In this document: piece after piece, positions 55,101 through 62,926 of the stretch
Layout: every line of letters begins with the position of its first letter
How positions within the stretch are numbered: position 1 is the first letter of the stretch
Assembly: GCF_027213945.1 (NCBI RefSeq)
Contig: NZ_JAPWGW010000004.1
Coordinates: 248,001 to 312,000, forward strand
From: Henriciella marina
GTDB lineage: Bacteria; Pseudomonadota; Alphaproteobacteria; Caulobacterales; Hyphomonadaceae
DNA: 64,000 nt
Direction: 5' to 3'
Made by a program: the position numbers and the translations under genes
The notes under the pieces: model-generated
The model's input: only the letters and a program-made list of their open reading frames with translations
Database searches by the model: none
Told to the model about the DNA's origin: nothing

Positions 55101-55610
55101 GACGGCCGACCGCTGGAGTTGATTGGCGTTGTACGCCGTCGTGTTGAGAAACCGGCGCGAAATGGCGGCAAATTTGCTTTCCTTACCCTGTCCGATCCGA
55201 CCGGAGAGGTCGAGCTTATGGTGATGCCGGAAGTGCTCGATAATTTCAGGGACCTGATGTCGCCGGCAAACAGTATCTGCGTCATGGTCAATGTACGCCG
55301 CCAGGAAGAGGAAATTCGTCTTTCGGTGAAGCATGTAAAGCCCATCGAGAAGGCGCGGATCGGCAAGAAAGCGAAAGCGCTGGTTGTGCGTCTTTCACGT
55401 GGCGCGAACTTTGATGAACTCGCTGCCGTGGCAGAAAGACTAGTCAATGCGCCGGGCGCGGACCGGGGCGAGATATTCCTTGAGCTACCGCTGGCCGATG
55501 GCCGGATCGTTTCAATGAAGCTGCCAGCAGTCTATGCGACGGGGCTTGAGGCGCTGCGCGCCCTGAAGATGGCGTCCGGTGTATCGCGCGTGGATACGCT
55601 CGCAGCCTGA
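52191..55610 (+). CDS. dnaE: DNA polymerase III alpha subunit
   Basis: The 1139-residue replicative polymerase. It starts with TTG, supported by a GAGAGGAG site upstream and by the family N-terminus 'FIHLAVRTSFSLLESMITPK', the start of the PHP domain (1-280). The palm contains the catalytic acidic motif 'MPDFDVDFCQERRGEVIRYV' near residue 394 and 'GPGRGSGAGSVVAWVL' just before it. 'PVYQEQVMRMAQEIAGYSLG' and 'FNKSHAAAYALIGYQTAY' are strong DnaE blocks, and an OB-fold lies near 990-1070. It is DnaE1, not the error-prone DnaE2. The gene lies 55 bases after lolD. Confidence 0.97.
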   Translation: MSEPLFIHLAVRTSFSLLESMITPKDLKAWAVGNGVPAVAVTDRNNLFGALEISETLSGAGVQPIMACCFDVTDGGHQEWLTQVSVYAQNEVGYKRLMELSSYAYLEAADGVPRLKREHLFEKTDGLILLTGGMRGEAAQYILKNKQADAEATLSSFAEAYPGRCYVELTRHGLPEEVESEPGLLEAAYKLGLPVVATHDARFLNPKHAHAHDAMMCIANGEYLGQDDRKRVSPDQYLKAPSDMIELFADLPEAVASTVEIAKRCAVRARTHDPILPNFGDGSRSEFEELRVQAEEGLEQRLAEAPQLYAPKETYIERLNYELGIIKKMGFPGYFLIVADFIKWAKEQGIPVGPGRGSGAGSVVAWVLTITDLDPLRFDLLFERFLNPERVSMPDFDVDFCQERRGEVIRYVRDKYGADSVAAIITFGTLQAKAVVRDVGRVMQMPYGQVDRLAKLIPFNPANPPKLQDAIDDEPKFDDEVAQDPRVGELLKTALALEGLYRNAGTHAAGVVIGDRPLTELVPLYNDPRSDLPATQFNMKWAEAGGLVKFDFLGLKTLTVIDRALKFIRRDGRDVGPEWDTLDDKDTYELMASGQTLGVFQLEGQGMRDTLRKVRPHNLEDVIAIISLYRPGPMDNIPVYVAGKEDPKNVHYQHPDLEPILEATYGVPVYQEQVMRMAQEIAGYSLGEADLLRRAMGKKKVEEMVAQRARFLDGAKKLKGIEAPLANEIFDTMEKFAGYGFNKSHAAAYALIGYQTAYLKRHFPVEFLAASMSLDLQNTDKLAAFVQECRRLEIEIIQPDVNRSTADFDVENGALVYALGALKGVGLEAMRQLEAERAVRGPFKSLHDFAERVDPKSVNKKCFEQLSRAGGFDSIEPNRATCLASAHLLSAMAVSAAEDRAGGQGGLFGDAEPAVKATLQEVSSWNGHQILDEEFAAVGFYLSGHPLDDVLDSLEHGRITLSNEIADVAVDGRPLELIGVVRRRVEKPARNGGKFAFLTLSDPTGEVELMVMPEVLDNFRDLMSPANSICVMVNVRRQEEEIRLSVKHVKPIEKARIGKKAKALVVRLSRGANFDELAAVAERLVNAPGADRGEIFLELPLADGRIVSMKLPAVYATGLEALRALKMASGVSRVDTLAA

Positions 55611-55620
55611 CAAAGCCCGG

Positions 55621-55649
55621 TTGCAATTAGGCCTGTTTTACGTATATGG
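55621..55649 (+). promoter_or_regulatory. Candidate promoter of rpsB-tsf
   Basis: TTGCAA at 55621-55626 and ATATGG at 55644-55649 with a 17-base spacer, leaving a leader of about 95 bases before rpsB. The -10 box is weak. The 139-base gap between dnaE and rpsB shows no other structure that I can support. Confidence 0.3.
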
Positions 55650-55749
55650 CAGCGCTCTAAACCCCCGATGCGCGGATCATCCGGTGTCGAGCTCAGCGGT
55701 TTGAGCCCGATAGTGTCCGTGCCGGTCAACCGGAAGAGGAAATTATACC

Positions 55750-56583
55750 ATGGCTCTGCCTGAATTCACGATGCGTCAGCTGCTCGAAGCAGGTGTTCAC
55801 TTCGGTCACCAAACCCACCGCTGGAACCCAAAGATGAAGCCCTTCATCTATGGCGATCGCGCGGGTATTCACATCATGGACCTGTCCAAGACCGTGCCGC
55901 TTCTTCACCAAGCGCTGGTCCAGGTTCGCGACACTGTTGCAAAAGGCGGCCGCGTTCTTTTCGTTGGCACCAAGCGCCAGGCTGCGCAGCCGATCGCAGA
56001 AGCTGCAGAGCGTTCTGCACAATACTTCATGAACCATCGCTGGCTTGGCGGTACGCTGACCAACTGGACGACGGTTTCCAAATCGATCAAGCGTCTTCGC
56101 GAACTTGACGAAGTGCTTTCGGACCGTGACGCATCCGGCCTCACCAAGAAAGAGCTCCTCGTCGTTGAGCGCGAGCGTGACAAGCTGGAGCGGGCCCTTG
56201 GCGGTATCTCCAACATGGGCGGCCTGCCGAGCCTTATGTTCGTTATCGACACGAACAAGGAGCAGATCGCGATCAAGGAAGCCAAGAAGCTTGGCATTCC
56301 GGTCATTGCTGTGATCGACACCAATTGCGACCCGGACGATGTCGACTTCCCGTTCCCGGGCAATGACGACGCCGCCCGTTCGATCTCGCTGTACTGCAAC
56401 CTGATTGCAGATGCGGTCCTCGATGGCCTGGCTGAATCTTCAGCTGGCCTCGGCATCGACCTCGGCGACTCCGAAGATATTGACGCGATGGTCGAAGGCG
56501 ATGTTGCCGCCGCTGATGCTGCCGCTGGCGAAGCTTCTGAGGCAGACGCCGGCGCAAGCGAAGAAGCCAAGGCCGAAAGCTAA
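55750..56583 (+). CDS. rpsB: 30S ribosomal protein S2
   Basis: A 277-residue small-subunit protein. '[20 protein letters not shown]' and '[20 protein letters not shown]' at the N-terminus are invariant, and '[20 protein letters not shown]' and '[19 protein letters not shown]' are further conserved blocks. The last 40 residues are an Ala/Glu/Asp-rich acidic tail, common in alphaproteobacteria. AGAGGAA lies a few bases before the ATG. It precedes tsf by 31 bases, the normal arrangement. Confidence 0.98.
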   Translation: MALPEFTMRQLLEAGVHFGHQTHRWNPKMKPFIYGDRAGIHIMDLSKTVPLLHQALVQVRDTVAKGGRVLFVGTKRQAAQPIAEAAERSAQYFMNHRWLGGTLTNWTTVSKSIKRLRELDEVLSDRDASGLTKKELLVVERERDKLERALGGISNMGGLPSLMFVIDTNKEQIAIKEAKKLGIPVIAVIDTNCDPDDVDFPFPGNDDAARSISLYCNLIADAVLDGLAESSAGLGIDLGDSEDIDAMVEGDVAAADAAAGEASEADAGASEEAKAES

Positions 56584-56614
56584 ACCCAACACTCAATCTG
56601 GAAGGATCTTAGAG

Positions 56615-57529
56615 ATGGCACAGATCACCGCCGCTCTGGTCAAGGACCTGCGTGACCGCACTGGTGCGGGCATGATGGACGCAAAAAAAGCGCTCGTCGA
56701 AAATGATGGTGACACGGAAGCCGCTGTTGACTGGCTGCGTGCGAAAGGTCTCTCGAAGGCCGCCAAGAAAGCTGGCCGCGCTGCGGCTGACGGTCTGGTC
56801 GCTGCGCTGCTGTCTTCCGATGGCACGTCCGGCACGCTTGTCGAGCTGAACGCTGAAACCGACTTCGTTGCTCGCAACGAGAAGTTCCAGTCCGCGCTTG
56901 CTGGTATCGCCAAGACTGCTCTTGAAACCGATGGTTCGCTCGAAGCGGTTCAGAACGCTCCAGCGCCTCAGGGCGATGGTACGGTCAACGACATGATCAC
57001 CGGCCTCGTTGCGACGATCGGTGAGAACATGACGCTGCGCCGCGTGGCGAAATTGACCGCCGAAGGCGGCCAGGTTGCGGCCTACGTTCACAGCCCAGAA
57101 GCTGAGAACATGGGCAAGATCGGCGTGCTGGTGGCTGTCGAAGGCAGCGACACGGCGAAGCTTTCTGACGCTGCCCGCAAGGTTGCGATGCACGTTGCTG
57201 CAACGAACCCGGCATCTGCAACGACGGCAGACCTCGACCCTGAGCTGGTCGAGCGTGAGCGTCAGATCCTGACCGATCAGGCCCGCGAAAGCGGCAAGCC
57301 GGACAATGTCATCGAGAAGATGATCGAAGGCCGCCTTAACAAGTTCTACAAGGAAGTCGTCCTTGTGGAGCAGCCATTCGTCATGAATCCGGATCAGACG
57401 GTCGGCGCGTTCCTGGAAGAGCAGGGCGCGACGCTGAAGGGCTTTGTGCGCTTTGGTCTGGGTGAAGGCGTGGAGAAGGAAGAAGACGATTTCGCTGCTG
57501 AAGTCGCTTCCATGACCTCCGGCTCCTAA
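56615..57529 (+). CDS. tsf: Translation elongation factor Ts
   Basis: A 304-residue nucleotide exchange factor that recycles EF-Tu. The N-terminal UBA-like domain reads '[20 protein letters not shown]', and the core contains the EF-Tu-contacting '[18 protein letters not shown]'. '[20 protein letters not shown]' and '[18 protein letters not shown]' are the C-terminal blocks. The start follows a GAAGGATC site; a longer in-frame start would overlap rpsB and is rejected. A hairpin terminator follows 25 bases after the stop. Confidence 0.98.
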   Translation: MAQITAALVKDLRDRTGAGMMDAKKALVENDGDTEAAVDWLRAKGLSKAAKKAGRAAADGLVAALLSSDGTSGTLVELNAETDFVARNEKFQSALAGIAKTALETDGSLEAVQNAPAPQGDGTVNDMITGLVATIGENMTLRRVAKLTAEGGQVAAYVHSPEAENMGKIGVLVAVEGSDTAKLSDAARKVAMHVAATNPASATTADLDPELVERERQILTDQARESGKPDNVIEKMIEGRLNKFYKEVVLVEQPFVMNPDQTVGAFLEEQGATLKGFVRFGLGEGVEKEEDDFAAEVASMTSGS

Positions 57530-57554
57530 GGCCTGCAAAACTCATCTTAAAGTC

Positions 57555-57590
57555 TCCCGGCTGCCCATGACAGGCAGCCGGGAATCCTTT
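57555..57590 (+). terminator. Rho-independent terminator-like hairpin after tsf
   Basis: A perfect 11-bp stem, TCCCGGCTGCC (57555-57565) with GGCAGCCGGGA (57573-57583), a seven-base loop and then ATCCTTT. The T run is short, so termination may be partial and pyrH may be read through. Confidence 0.75.
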
Positions 57591-57618
57591 ACGAGCTAAG
57601 CGGCCTTGGGAGACAGTC

Positions 57619-58356
57619 ATGACAATAGAGACCGACCATAGTAGCGAGCTCGTCTATAAGCGCGTCCTCCTGAAGCTTTCGGGAGAGGCCCTGATGGGGC
57701 CGTCGGAATTCGGCATCGATATGCCGACCTGCCTACAGTTTGCCGAAGAAATCGCTGGTGCGATCCGCCAGACTAATGTCGAATTGTGCCTGGTCATCGG
57801 CGGCGGCAACATTTTTCGCGGTCTTGCCGGTGCGGCCAATGGCATGGACCGTTCCCAGGCCGATTCGATGGGCATGCTCGCGACCGTAATGAACGCGCTG
57901 GCCATGCAGAGTGCGCTGGAACAGATCGGCACGCCGGTCCGCGTCCAGTCTGCGATCCCGATGGATACGGTGTGTGAGCCCTATATCCGCCGCCGCGCGA
58001 TCCGCCATATGGAAAAAGGCCGTGTCGTGATTTTTGCGGCCGGTACTGGTAATCCGTATTTCACCACGGATACTGGCGCGGCTCTTCGAGCGGCTGAAAT
58101 GAACTGCGAAGCCATGTTCAAGGGCACACAGGTTGACGGTGTCTATTCGGCGGATCCCAAAACGCATGCTGACGCCGAACGCTATGAGAAGCTTGGCTAT
58201 CAGGAAGTCCTCGCGCGCGACCTTCGCGTCATGGATGCTTCCGCAGTCAGTCTGATGCGCGATACAAGCATTCCAATCGTCGTGTTCTCACTCCACAAGA
58301 AGGGCGCGTTGCTTGACGTTCTGCGTGGTGTCGGAACATCGACGCTCATCTCTTAA
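57619..58356 (+). CDS. pyrH: UMP kinase
   Basis: A 245-residue hexameric kinase that phosphorylates UMP in pyrimidine synthesis. '[20 protein letters not shown]' is the phosphate-binding start, '[20 protein letters not shown]' the Gly-rich block, and '[20 protein letters not shown]' the nucleotide site. Feedback inhibition by UTP is usual for the family. It lies 89 bases after tsf, beyond the hairpin, and 18 bases before frr. Confidence 0.98.
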   Translation: MTIETDHSSELVYKRVLLKLSGEALMGPSEFGIDMPTCLQFAEEIAGAIRQTNVELCLVIGGGNIFRGLAGAANGMDRSQADSMGMLATVMNALAMQSALEQIGTPVRVQSAIPMDTVCEPYIRRRAIRHMEKGRVVIFAAGTGNPYFTTDTGAALRAAEMNCEAMFKGTQVDGVYSADPKTHADAERYEKLGYQEVLARDLRVMDASAVSLMRDTSIPIVVFSLHKKGALLDVLRGVGTSTLIS

Positions 58357-58374
58357 TGTGCGAGAACAAGTGCC

Positions 58375-58929
58375 ATGAGTATAAATAAAAAAGATCTTGA
58401 GCGCCGGATGGAAGGCGCTGTCACTTCGCTTCAATCCGATCTTGCTGGCCTGCGGACAGGCCGCGCATCGCCGAACCTGCTCGATACGGTAAACGTTCCA
58501 GCTTACGGTTCGACTGTTCCGCTTAACCAGGTCGGGTCGGTTTCGGTGCTCGATGCACGTACGCTGGCGGTGAACATCTGGGATAAATCCGTAGTTGGTG
58601 CCGCTGACAAGGCGATCCGCGAATCGGGTCTGGGTCTCAACCCGGTGACGGACGGCACAACCCTGCGCATCCCGATCCCGGTACTCAATGAAGAGCGCCG
58701 CGCTGAGCTGTCCAAAATTGCCGGCAAGTATGCCGAGCAGGCCCGTGTAGCTGTGCGCAATGTGCGCCGCGACGGTATGGACCAGCTCAAGAAGGCCGAG
58801 AAGGACAATGAGATCAGCAAGGATGAGGCTCACGGCCTGTCCGATGATGTCCAGAAGATGACCGACACCTATATTGCCCGCATCGACGAGATCGTGAAGG
58901 CAAAAGAAGCGGAGATCATGCAGGTTTGA
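58375..58929 (+). CDS. frr: Ribosome recycling factor
   Basis: A 184-residue tRNA-shaped protein that splits post-termination ribosomes with EF-G. '[20 protein letters not shown]' and '[20 protein letters not shown]' are the hallmark blocks, followed by '[20 protein letters not shown]' in the long helix. Standard length. It overlaps uppS by four bases, with the TTG of uppS within its end. Confidence 0.98.
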   Translation: MSINKKDLERRMEGAVTSLQSDLAGLRTGRASPNLLDTVNVPAYGSTVPLNQVGSVSVLDARTLAVNIWDKSVVGAADKAIRESGLGLNPVTDGTTLRIPIPVLNEERRAELSKIAGKYAEQARVAVRNVRRDGMDQLKKAEKDNEISKDEAHGLSDDVQKMTDTYIARIDEIVKAKEAEIMQV

Positions 58930-59687
58930 TAGCGCAGCCGGCTTCTAACGGGACCCCCCAATTTGCCGACCCGTCCAGCCTGCCAGCCCATGTCGGAATC
59001 ATCATGGACGGGAATGGCCGCTGGGCGACCCGGAACGGCCTGCCGCGCTCGATAGGACATGAGCGCGGCGTTGATGCCCTGCGCGAAACAGTCAGGGCGG
59101 CCCAGAAGCTCGGTCTTTCCTATCTGACCGTCTATTCTTTTTCGACGGAAAACTGGCGTCGGCCGATGGCCGAAGTGACGGCGCTATTCGCGCTGCTCCG
59201 GCATTTTATCAAGAAAGATCTGAAGCGGCTTAAGAGCGAAAATGTAAAAATCAGCGTATTCGGTACGCGTGCGGGCCTTCCAGAGGATATCTGTTCACTT
59301 CTCGACATGGCCGTTGAGGAAACTGCTGAAAATTCTCGCTTCAATCTTGGGATCGCGTTCAATTATGGCGGCCGGGAAGAAATAGTCCGGGCAGCAAAGC
59401 TGGTGGCCGGGAAGGTCACCTCGGGCGAAATAGCTATCGAAGACTTTACCGAAGAAGCTATCTCACGGCATCTTGATACGCACTCGTTTCCAGATCCGGA
59501 CATGATCATCCGGACTGGGCAGGAACACCGTCTAAGCAACTTTCTGACCTGGCAGGGCGCCTATGCAGAACTCGTCTTCATGGATGTGCTCTGGCCTGAA
59601 TTTGGTGAATCGCAGCTGAGAGAAGCGCTTGAGAAGTTCGGCGCGCGCGAGCGCCGTTTTGGCGGTCTGGGCAAGGAGGCGGGCTGA
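58926..59687 (+). CDS. uppS: Undecaprenyl diphosphate synthase
   Basis: A 253-residue cis-prenyltransferase that builds the C55 carrier lipid for peptidoglycan and other envelope polymers. '[20 protein letters not shown]' has the catalytic Asp at residue 28 when counted from TTG at 58926. '[20 protein letters not shown]' and '[20 protein letters not shown]' complete the active site, where the second normally reads RTSGE or RTGGE; here RTGQE is a small variation. TTG is the best in-frame start, inside frr. cdsA begins directly after the stop. Confidence 0.96.
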   Translation: MIAQPASNGTPQFADPSSLPAHVGIIMDGNGRWATRNGLPRSIGHERGVDALRETVRAAQKLGLSYLTVYSFSTENWRRPMAEVTALFALLRHFIKKDLKRLKSENVKISVFGTRAGLPEDICSLLDMAVEETAENSRFNLGIAFNYGGREEIVRAAKLVAGKVTSGEIAIEDFTEEAISRHLDTHSFPDPDMIIRTGQEHRLSNFLTWQGAYAELVFMDVLWPEFGESQLREALEKFGARERRFGGLGKEAG

Positions 59688-60515
59688 ATGGTTGCGTCGA
59701 GGCCCGGCAGTCACAAGTCGAAAGAGCTGGCCCTCAGGCTGGTGTCTGCTCTCGTGCTCATTCCGTTCGCATTGTTCGTTGTTGCTACGGGCGGACTGGT
59801 GCTTGCGATTGCCTGTGCGATTTTCGCTGCCGTGATGGGCTATGAATGGGCGCGGATGACGGCTTCGCCGATCATGCCGGCCACAACTGTGCTCGCTGCG
59901 ATCTGTGTGTTTGCGGCCTATTTTGGTGACTGGAGCGTCTCGTTCATCGCTTTGCTCATCTCTGCCGGGCTCATTTTTCTTATCCACCCGTCACGGATAA
60001 ACGACCGCGCTGTGGCTGCCTTCGGTGTGTTCTACAGTGCTGGCCTGCCGTTGGGGCTGTTCTTCCTACGTGAAGGCACGTGGTTCGGTCAGGCAGCGGC
60101 GCTCATCCTTATGGGTACGGTGTGGGCGTCGGACACAGGCGCTTACTTTGCGGGGCGTGGCTTTGGAGGGCCGCCACTCGCGCCCAAGGATTCGCCATCG
60201 AAGACCTGGAGCGGCGCACTCGGCGCCATGGTCTGCAGTGGGCTTTGTGGTCTCATTGCAGCAGGATTGCTGGACGCATCGCGTATCTCCTGGCTGTTCG
60301 CCGGCTTTGCAATTTCAATTGTTGCCCAATGGGGCGACCTCTTTGAATCGTCGCTCAAACGCCGCTATGGCGTGAAAGATACGAGTGGCTTCCTGCCGGG
60401 TCATGGCGGCGTCATGGATCGGGTTGACGGTCTGGGTATGGCGGCTGTGTTCTGCGCGTCCACGTTGGCGCTTGTTGCGCCCCTTCACGGATTGCTTGGA
60501 CTACAGGCCAGCTAA
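59688..60515 (+). CDS. cdsA: Phosphatidate cytidylyltransferase
   Basis: A 275-residue integral membrane enzyme that makes CDP-diacylglycerol, the precursor of all phospholipids. About eight helices are visible. 'WASDTGAYFAGRGFGGPPLA', 'PKDSPSKTWSGALGAMVCSG' and the C-terminal signature 'GFLPGHGGVMDRVDGLGMAA' contain the metal-binding acidic residues. It starts immediately after uppS and overlaps dxr by one base. Confidence 0.97.
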   Translation: MVASRPGSHKSKELALRLVSALVLIPFALFVVATGGLVLAIACAIFAAVMGYEWARMTASPIMPATTVLAAICVFAAYFGDWSVSFIALLISAGLIFLIHPSRINDRAVAAFGVFYSAGLPLGLFFLREGTWFGQAAALILMGTVWASDTGAYFAGRGFGGPPLAPKDSPSKTWSGALGAMVCSGLCGLIAAGLLDASRISWLFAGFAISIVAQWGDLFESSLKRRYGVKDTSGFLPGHGGVMDRVDGLGMAAVFCASTLALVAPLHGLLGLQAS

Positions 60516-61714
60516 TGTCGCGTCGGCTCAGCATTCTTGGTTCAACCGGGTCGATAGGACAGTCATCCCTGTCAGTCGTCTCGCATGCGAACGCTGTTGC
60601 GTCTGAACCAGCCTTCGAGATCGAGGCCCTTACAGCGCACACAAATGTCGAGCTTCTGGCATCGCAGGCCATCGAGTTTGGTGCGCGCACGGCCGTTATT
60701 GGCGAAGCGCGCTTTTATGGTGCGCTGAAATCTCGACTGGCGGGAACCGGGATCGAGGCTCTGGCGGGTGCTTCAGCCATTGAAGATGTGGCGCGGGTGC
60801 CAGTTGACCGTGTGGTTGCTTCCATCGTTGGTATCGCAGGCCTCGCTTCGACCCACGCGGCGCTGGAAGCGGGCAACGATATTGCGTTGGCCAATAAGGA
60901 AAGCATGGTCTGCGCCGGGCCGCTTTTGAAGCAGGTCGCCGCGAAGACGGGCGCGCGCATCGTGCCGACGGACTCCGAGCACAACGCCATGTTCCAGGTC
61001 ATGGAACGGGCCGAAGATGTGGACCGCCTCATTCTGACGGCGTCCGGTGGACCGTTCCTGCGGACGCCGCTTGGGAAGCTCGCGAAAGTGACACCGGAAG
61101 AGGCATGCGCGCATCCCCGCTGGTCGATGGGGCGGAAGATCTCGGTTGATAGTGCGAGTTTCATGAACAAGGCGCTTGAGCTGATCGAGGCGAGCTATCT
61201 GTTCGACGTGCCCGAGTCCCGCATCGATGTGCTGGTACACCCGCAGTCGATCATTCATTCGCTCGTCAGCTATATCGATGGCTCGTTCCTTGCACAGCTC
61301 GGCTCACCCGACATGCAGACTCCAATCGCCCACGCTCTTTCATGGCCAAATGGCCGCGTTCCGACCGCTGTAGAGCGGCTGGATCTCGCGGCCATTTCTC
61401 GCCTGGAGTTCGAAAACGTTGATGATCATCGATTTCCGTCAATTAGGCTCGCACGCGCCGCGCTTAACGAATCAGATGCTGCGGTGATCGTTCTGAACGC
61501 GTCGAATGAGGAGGCCGTAGGGGCGTTCCTCGGTGGGCGGTGCAAGTTCACCGATATCAACCGGGTGAATGAAAAGGCTGTTTCCCAGCTGAGCCATCGG
61601 TTCACTCATGGCGGCGAATGTCTAAGTCTAGATGGAATCAGCCATATAGACAGGGAAGCGCGGAAGCTTGCGCGTGAGCTGGTCTCAGCAAGCATGGCCG
61701 GCGCGAAGGATTGA
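60515..61714 (+). CDS. dxr: 1-deoxy-D-xylulose-5-phosphate reductoisomerase
   Basis: A 399-residue enzyme of the MEP isoprenoid pathway that converts DXP to MEP with NADPH. 'LSILGSTGSIGQSSLSVVSH' is the nucleotide-binding block, 'LANKESMVCAGPLLKQVA' and 'IVPTDSEHNAMFQVME' supply the metal site, and 'MGRKISVDSASFMNKALELI' the substrate loop. Normal length. It supplies precursors that uppS uses. It overlaps cdsA by one base (TAATG) and rseP by one base (TGATG). Confidence 0.97.
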   Translation: MSRRLSILGSTGSIGQSSLSVVSHANAVASEPAFEIEALTAHTNVELLASQAIEFGARTAVIGEARFYGALKSRLAGTGIEALAGASAIEDVARVPVDRVVASIVGIAGLASTHAALEAGNDIALANKESMVCAGPLLKQVAAKTGARIVPTDSEHNAMFQVMERAEDVDRLILTASGGPFLRTPLGKLAKVTPEEACAHPRWSMGRKISVDSASFMNKALELIEASYLFDVPESRIDVLVHPQSIIHSLVSYIDGSFLAQLGSPDMQTPIAHALSWPNGRVPTAVERLDLAAISRLEFENVDDHRFPSIRLARAALNESDAAVIVLNASNEEAVGAFLGGRCKFTDINRVNEKAVSQLSHRFTHGGECLSLDGISHIDREARKLARELVSASMAGAKD

Positions 61715-62892
61715 TGATGTTCGATGGATTTCTAAGCCAGGGCCCAATTTTCATTGTCTGCCTCGTCTTCATGCTGGGTATCGTGGTCGTCATACATGAG
61801 CTCGGCCACTACCTCGCGGGACGCTATTTTGGCGCCGGTGTTGAGTCGTTCTCGGTTGGCTTCGGTAAACCCATCTTCGAGCGTAGTGACAGCCGCGGTA
61901 CCAGGTGGCGCGTGAACTGGATCCCCCTTGGTGGTTTTGTGAAGTTTGTTGGCGAAAGCCAGCTACCGGGCGATGTCGGCAAGATAGAGCAAGGCCCTGT
62001 CGGCAAACCGTTCCATGAGATTGGTGTCTGGCCGCGCACGGCCATTGCTGCGGCGGGACCGGTGGCGAATTTCATACTCGCAGCATTGATCTTTGCAGTC
62101 TTCTTTTATTTCAACGGTGCCTACCAGGCCCGCGTTGGTGTCACGAGCGTGGTGGAAGGTGGAGCAGCGGCTGAAGCGGGTATTGAAACCGGCGACATCT
62201 TTGTTTCAATGGGCGGGGAAGCCGTCGATAATGCGGGCGCATTGCAGACGATCGTCTCCATGTCGAGCAACAAGGAGTTGCTTACCATCGTGGAGCGCAA
62301 TGGTGAGAAGATCGAGCTGACCGTTACGCCGCAGCGCCAGATGCGTGAAAACGCCGTTGGCCAGGTTCAGGCGCTCGGCACGATTGGTATTACGCTTCAG
62401 GAGCTTCGCGATACCGCCCAGCGTATCCACTACAATCCGGTAGAATCCCTCGCGATGGGCGGCGTGCAGACATGGGATACGGTTGCGAAGACCACTGACA
62501 TGATTGGCCGCATGATCACGGGCAAGGAAGCGCTGAGCTCGCTAAGCGGGCCCGTTGCCATCGGAGATATCAGTCGCCGGGTCGTCAATCGCACGATGGC
62601 GAACAGTGAAGTGCCGCTGACGACTCGCATCAATGCGCTGTTCTGGAGCATGATGACTATCTGCGCGGCGGTGTCTGTAGGAATTGGCTTCTTTAATTTA
62701 CTTCCACTTCCTGTGCTTGACGGTGGCCACATTGTATTCAATTGCTATGAAGCGTTTGCGGGCAAACCCTTGCCAGCGCGCATACAGGAGGGGGCCCTGA
62801 TGGCCGGTATGTTCCTGCTTCTGGGGATGTTTGTATTCATTACCTGGGGCGATGTACTGGAAACAGGGCTGTTCAACGGCGCTCGAGGCTGA
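61714..62892 (+). CDS. rseP: RIP metalloprotease RseP (site-2 protease)
   Basis: A 392-residue inner-membrane zinc protease that cuts transmembrane segments, classically of anti-sigma factors and leftover signal peptides. The zinc motif HELGH is at residues 28-32 in 'VVVIHELGHYLAG', and the third ligand is in 'NLLPLPVLDGGHIVFNCYEA'. A single PDZ domain lies near residues 135-215 ('VEGGAAAEAGIETGDIFVSM'), where E. coli has two. Four membrane helices are visible. An ATG one codon downstream is also possible. bamA follows after 34 bases. Confidence 0.95.
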   Translation: MMFDGFLSQGPIFIVCLVFMLGIVVVIHELGHYLAGRYFGAGVESFSVGFGKPIFERSDSRGTRWRVNWIPLGGFVKFVGESQLPGDVGKIEQGPVGKPFHEIGVWPRTAIAAAGPVANFILAALIFAVFFYFNGAYQARVGVTSVVEGGAAAEAGIETGDIFVSMGGEAVDNAGALQTIVSMSSNKELLTIVERNGEKIELTVTPQRQMRENAVGQVQALGTIGITLQELRDTAQRIHYNPVESLAMGGVQTWDTVAKTTDMIGRMITGKEALSSLSGPVAIGDISRRVVNRTMANSEVPLTTRINALFWSMMTICAAVSVGIGFFNLLPLPVLDGGHIVFNCYEAFAGKPLPARIQEGALMAGMFLLLGMFVFITWGDVLETGLFNGARG

Positions 62893-62926
62893 TAGCCGAA
62901 TTCCGTTGTAAATTGAGAGAGACGCC

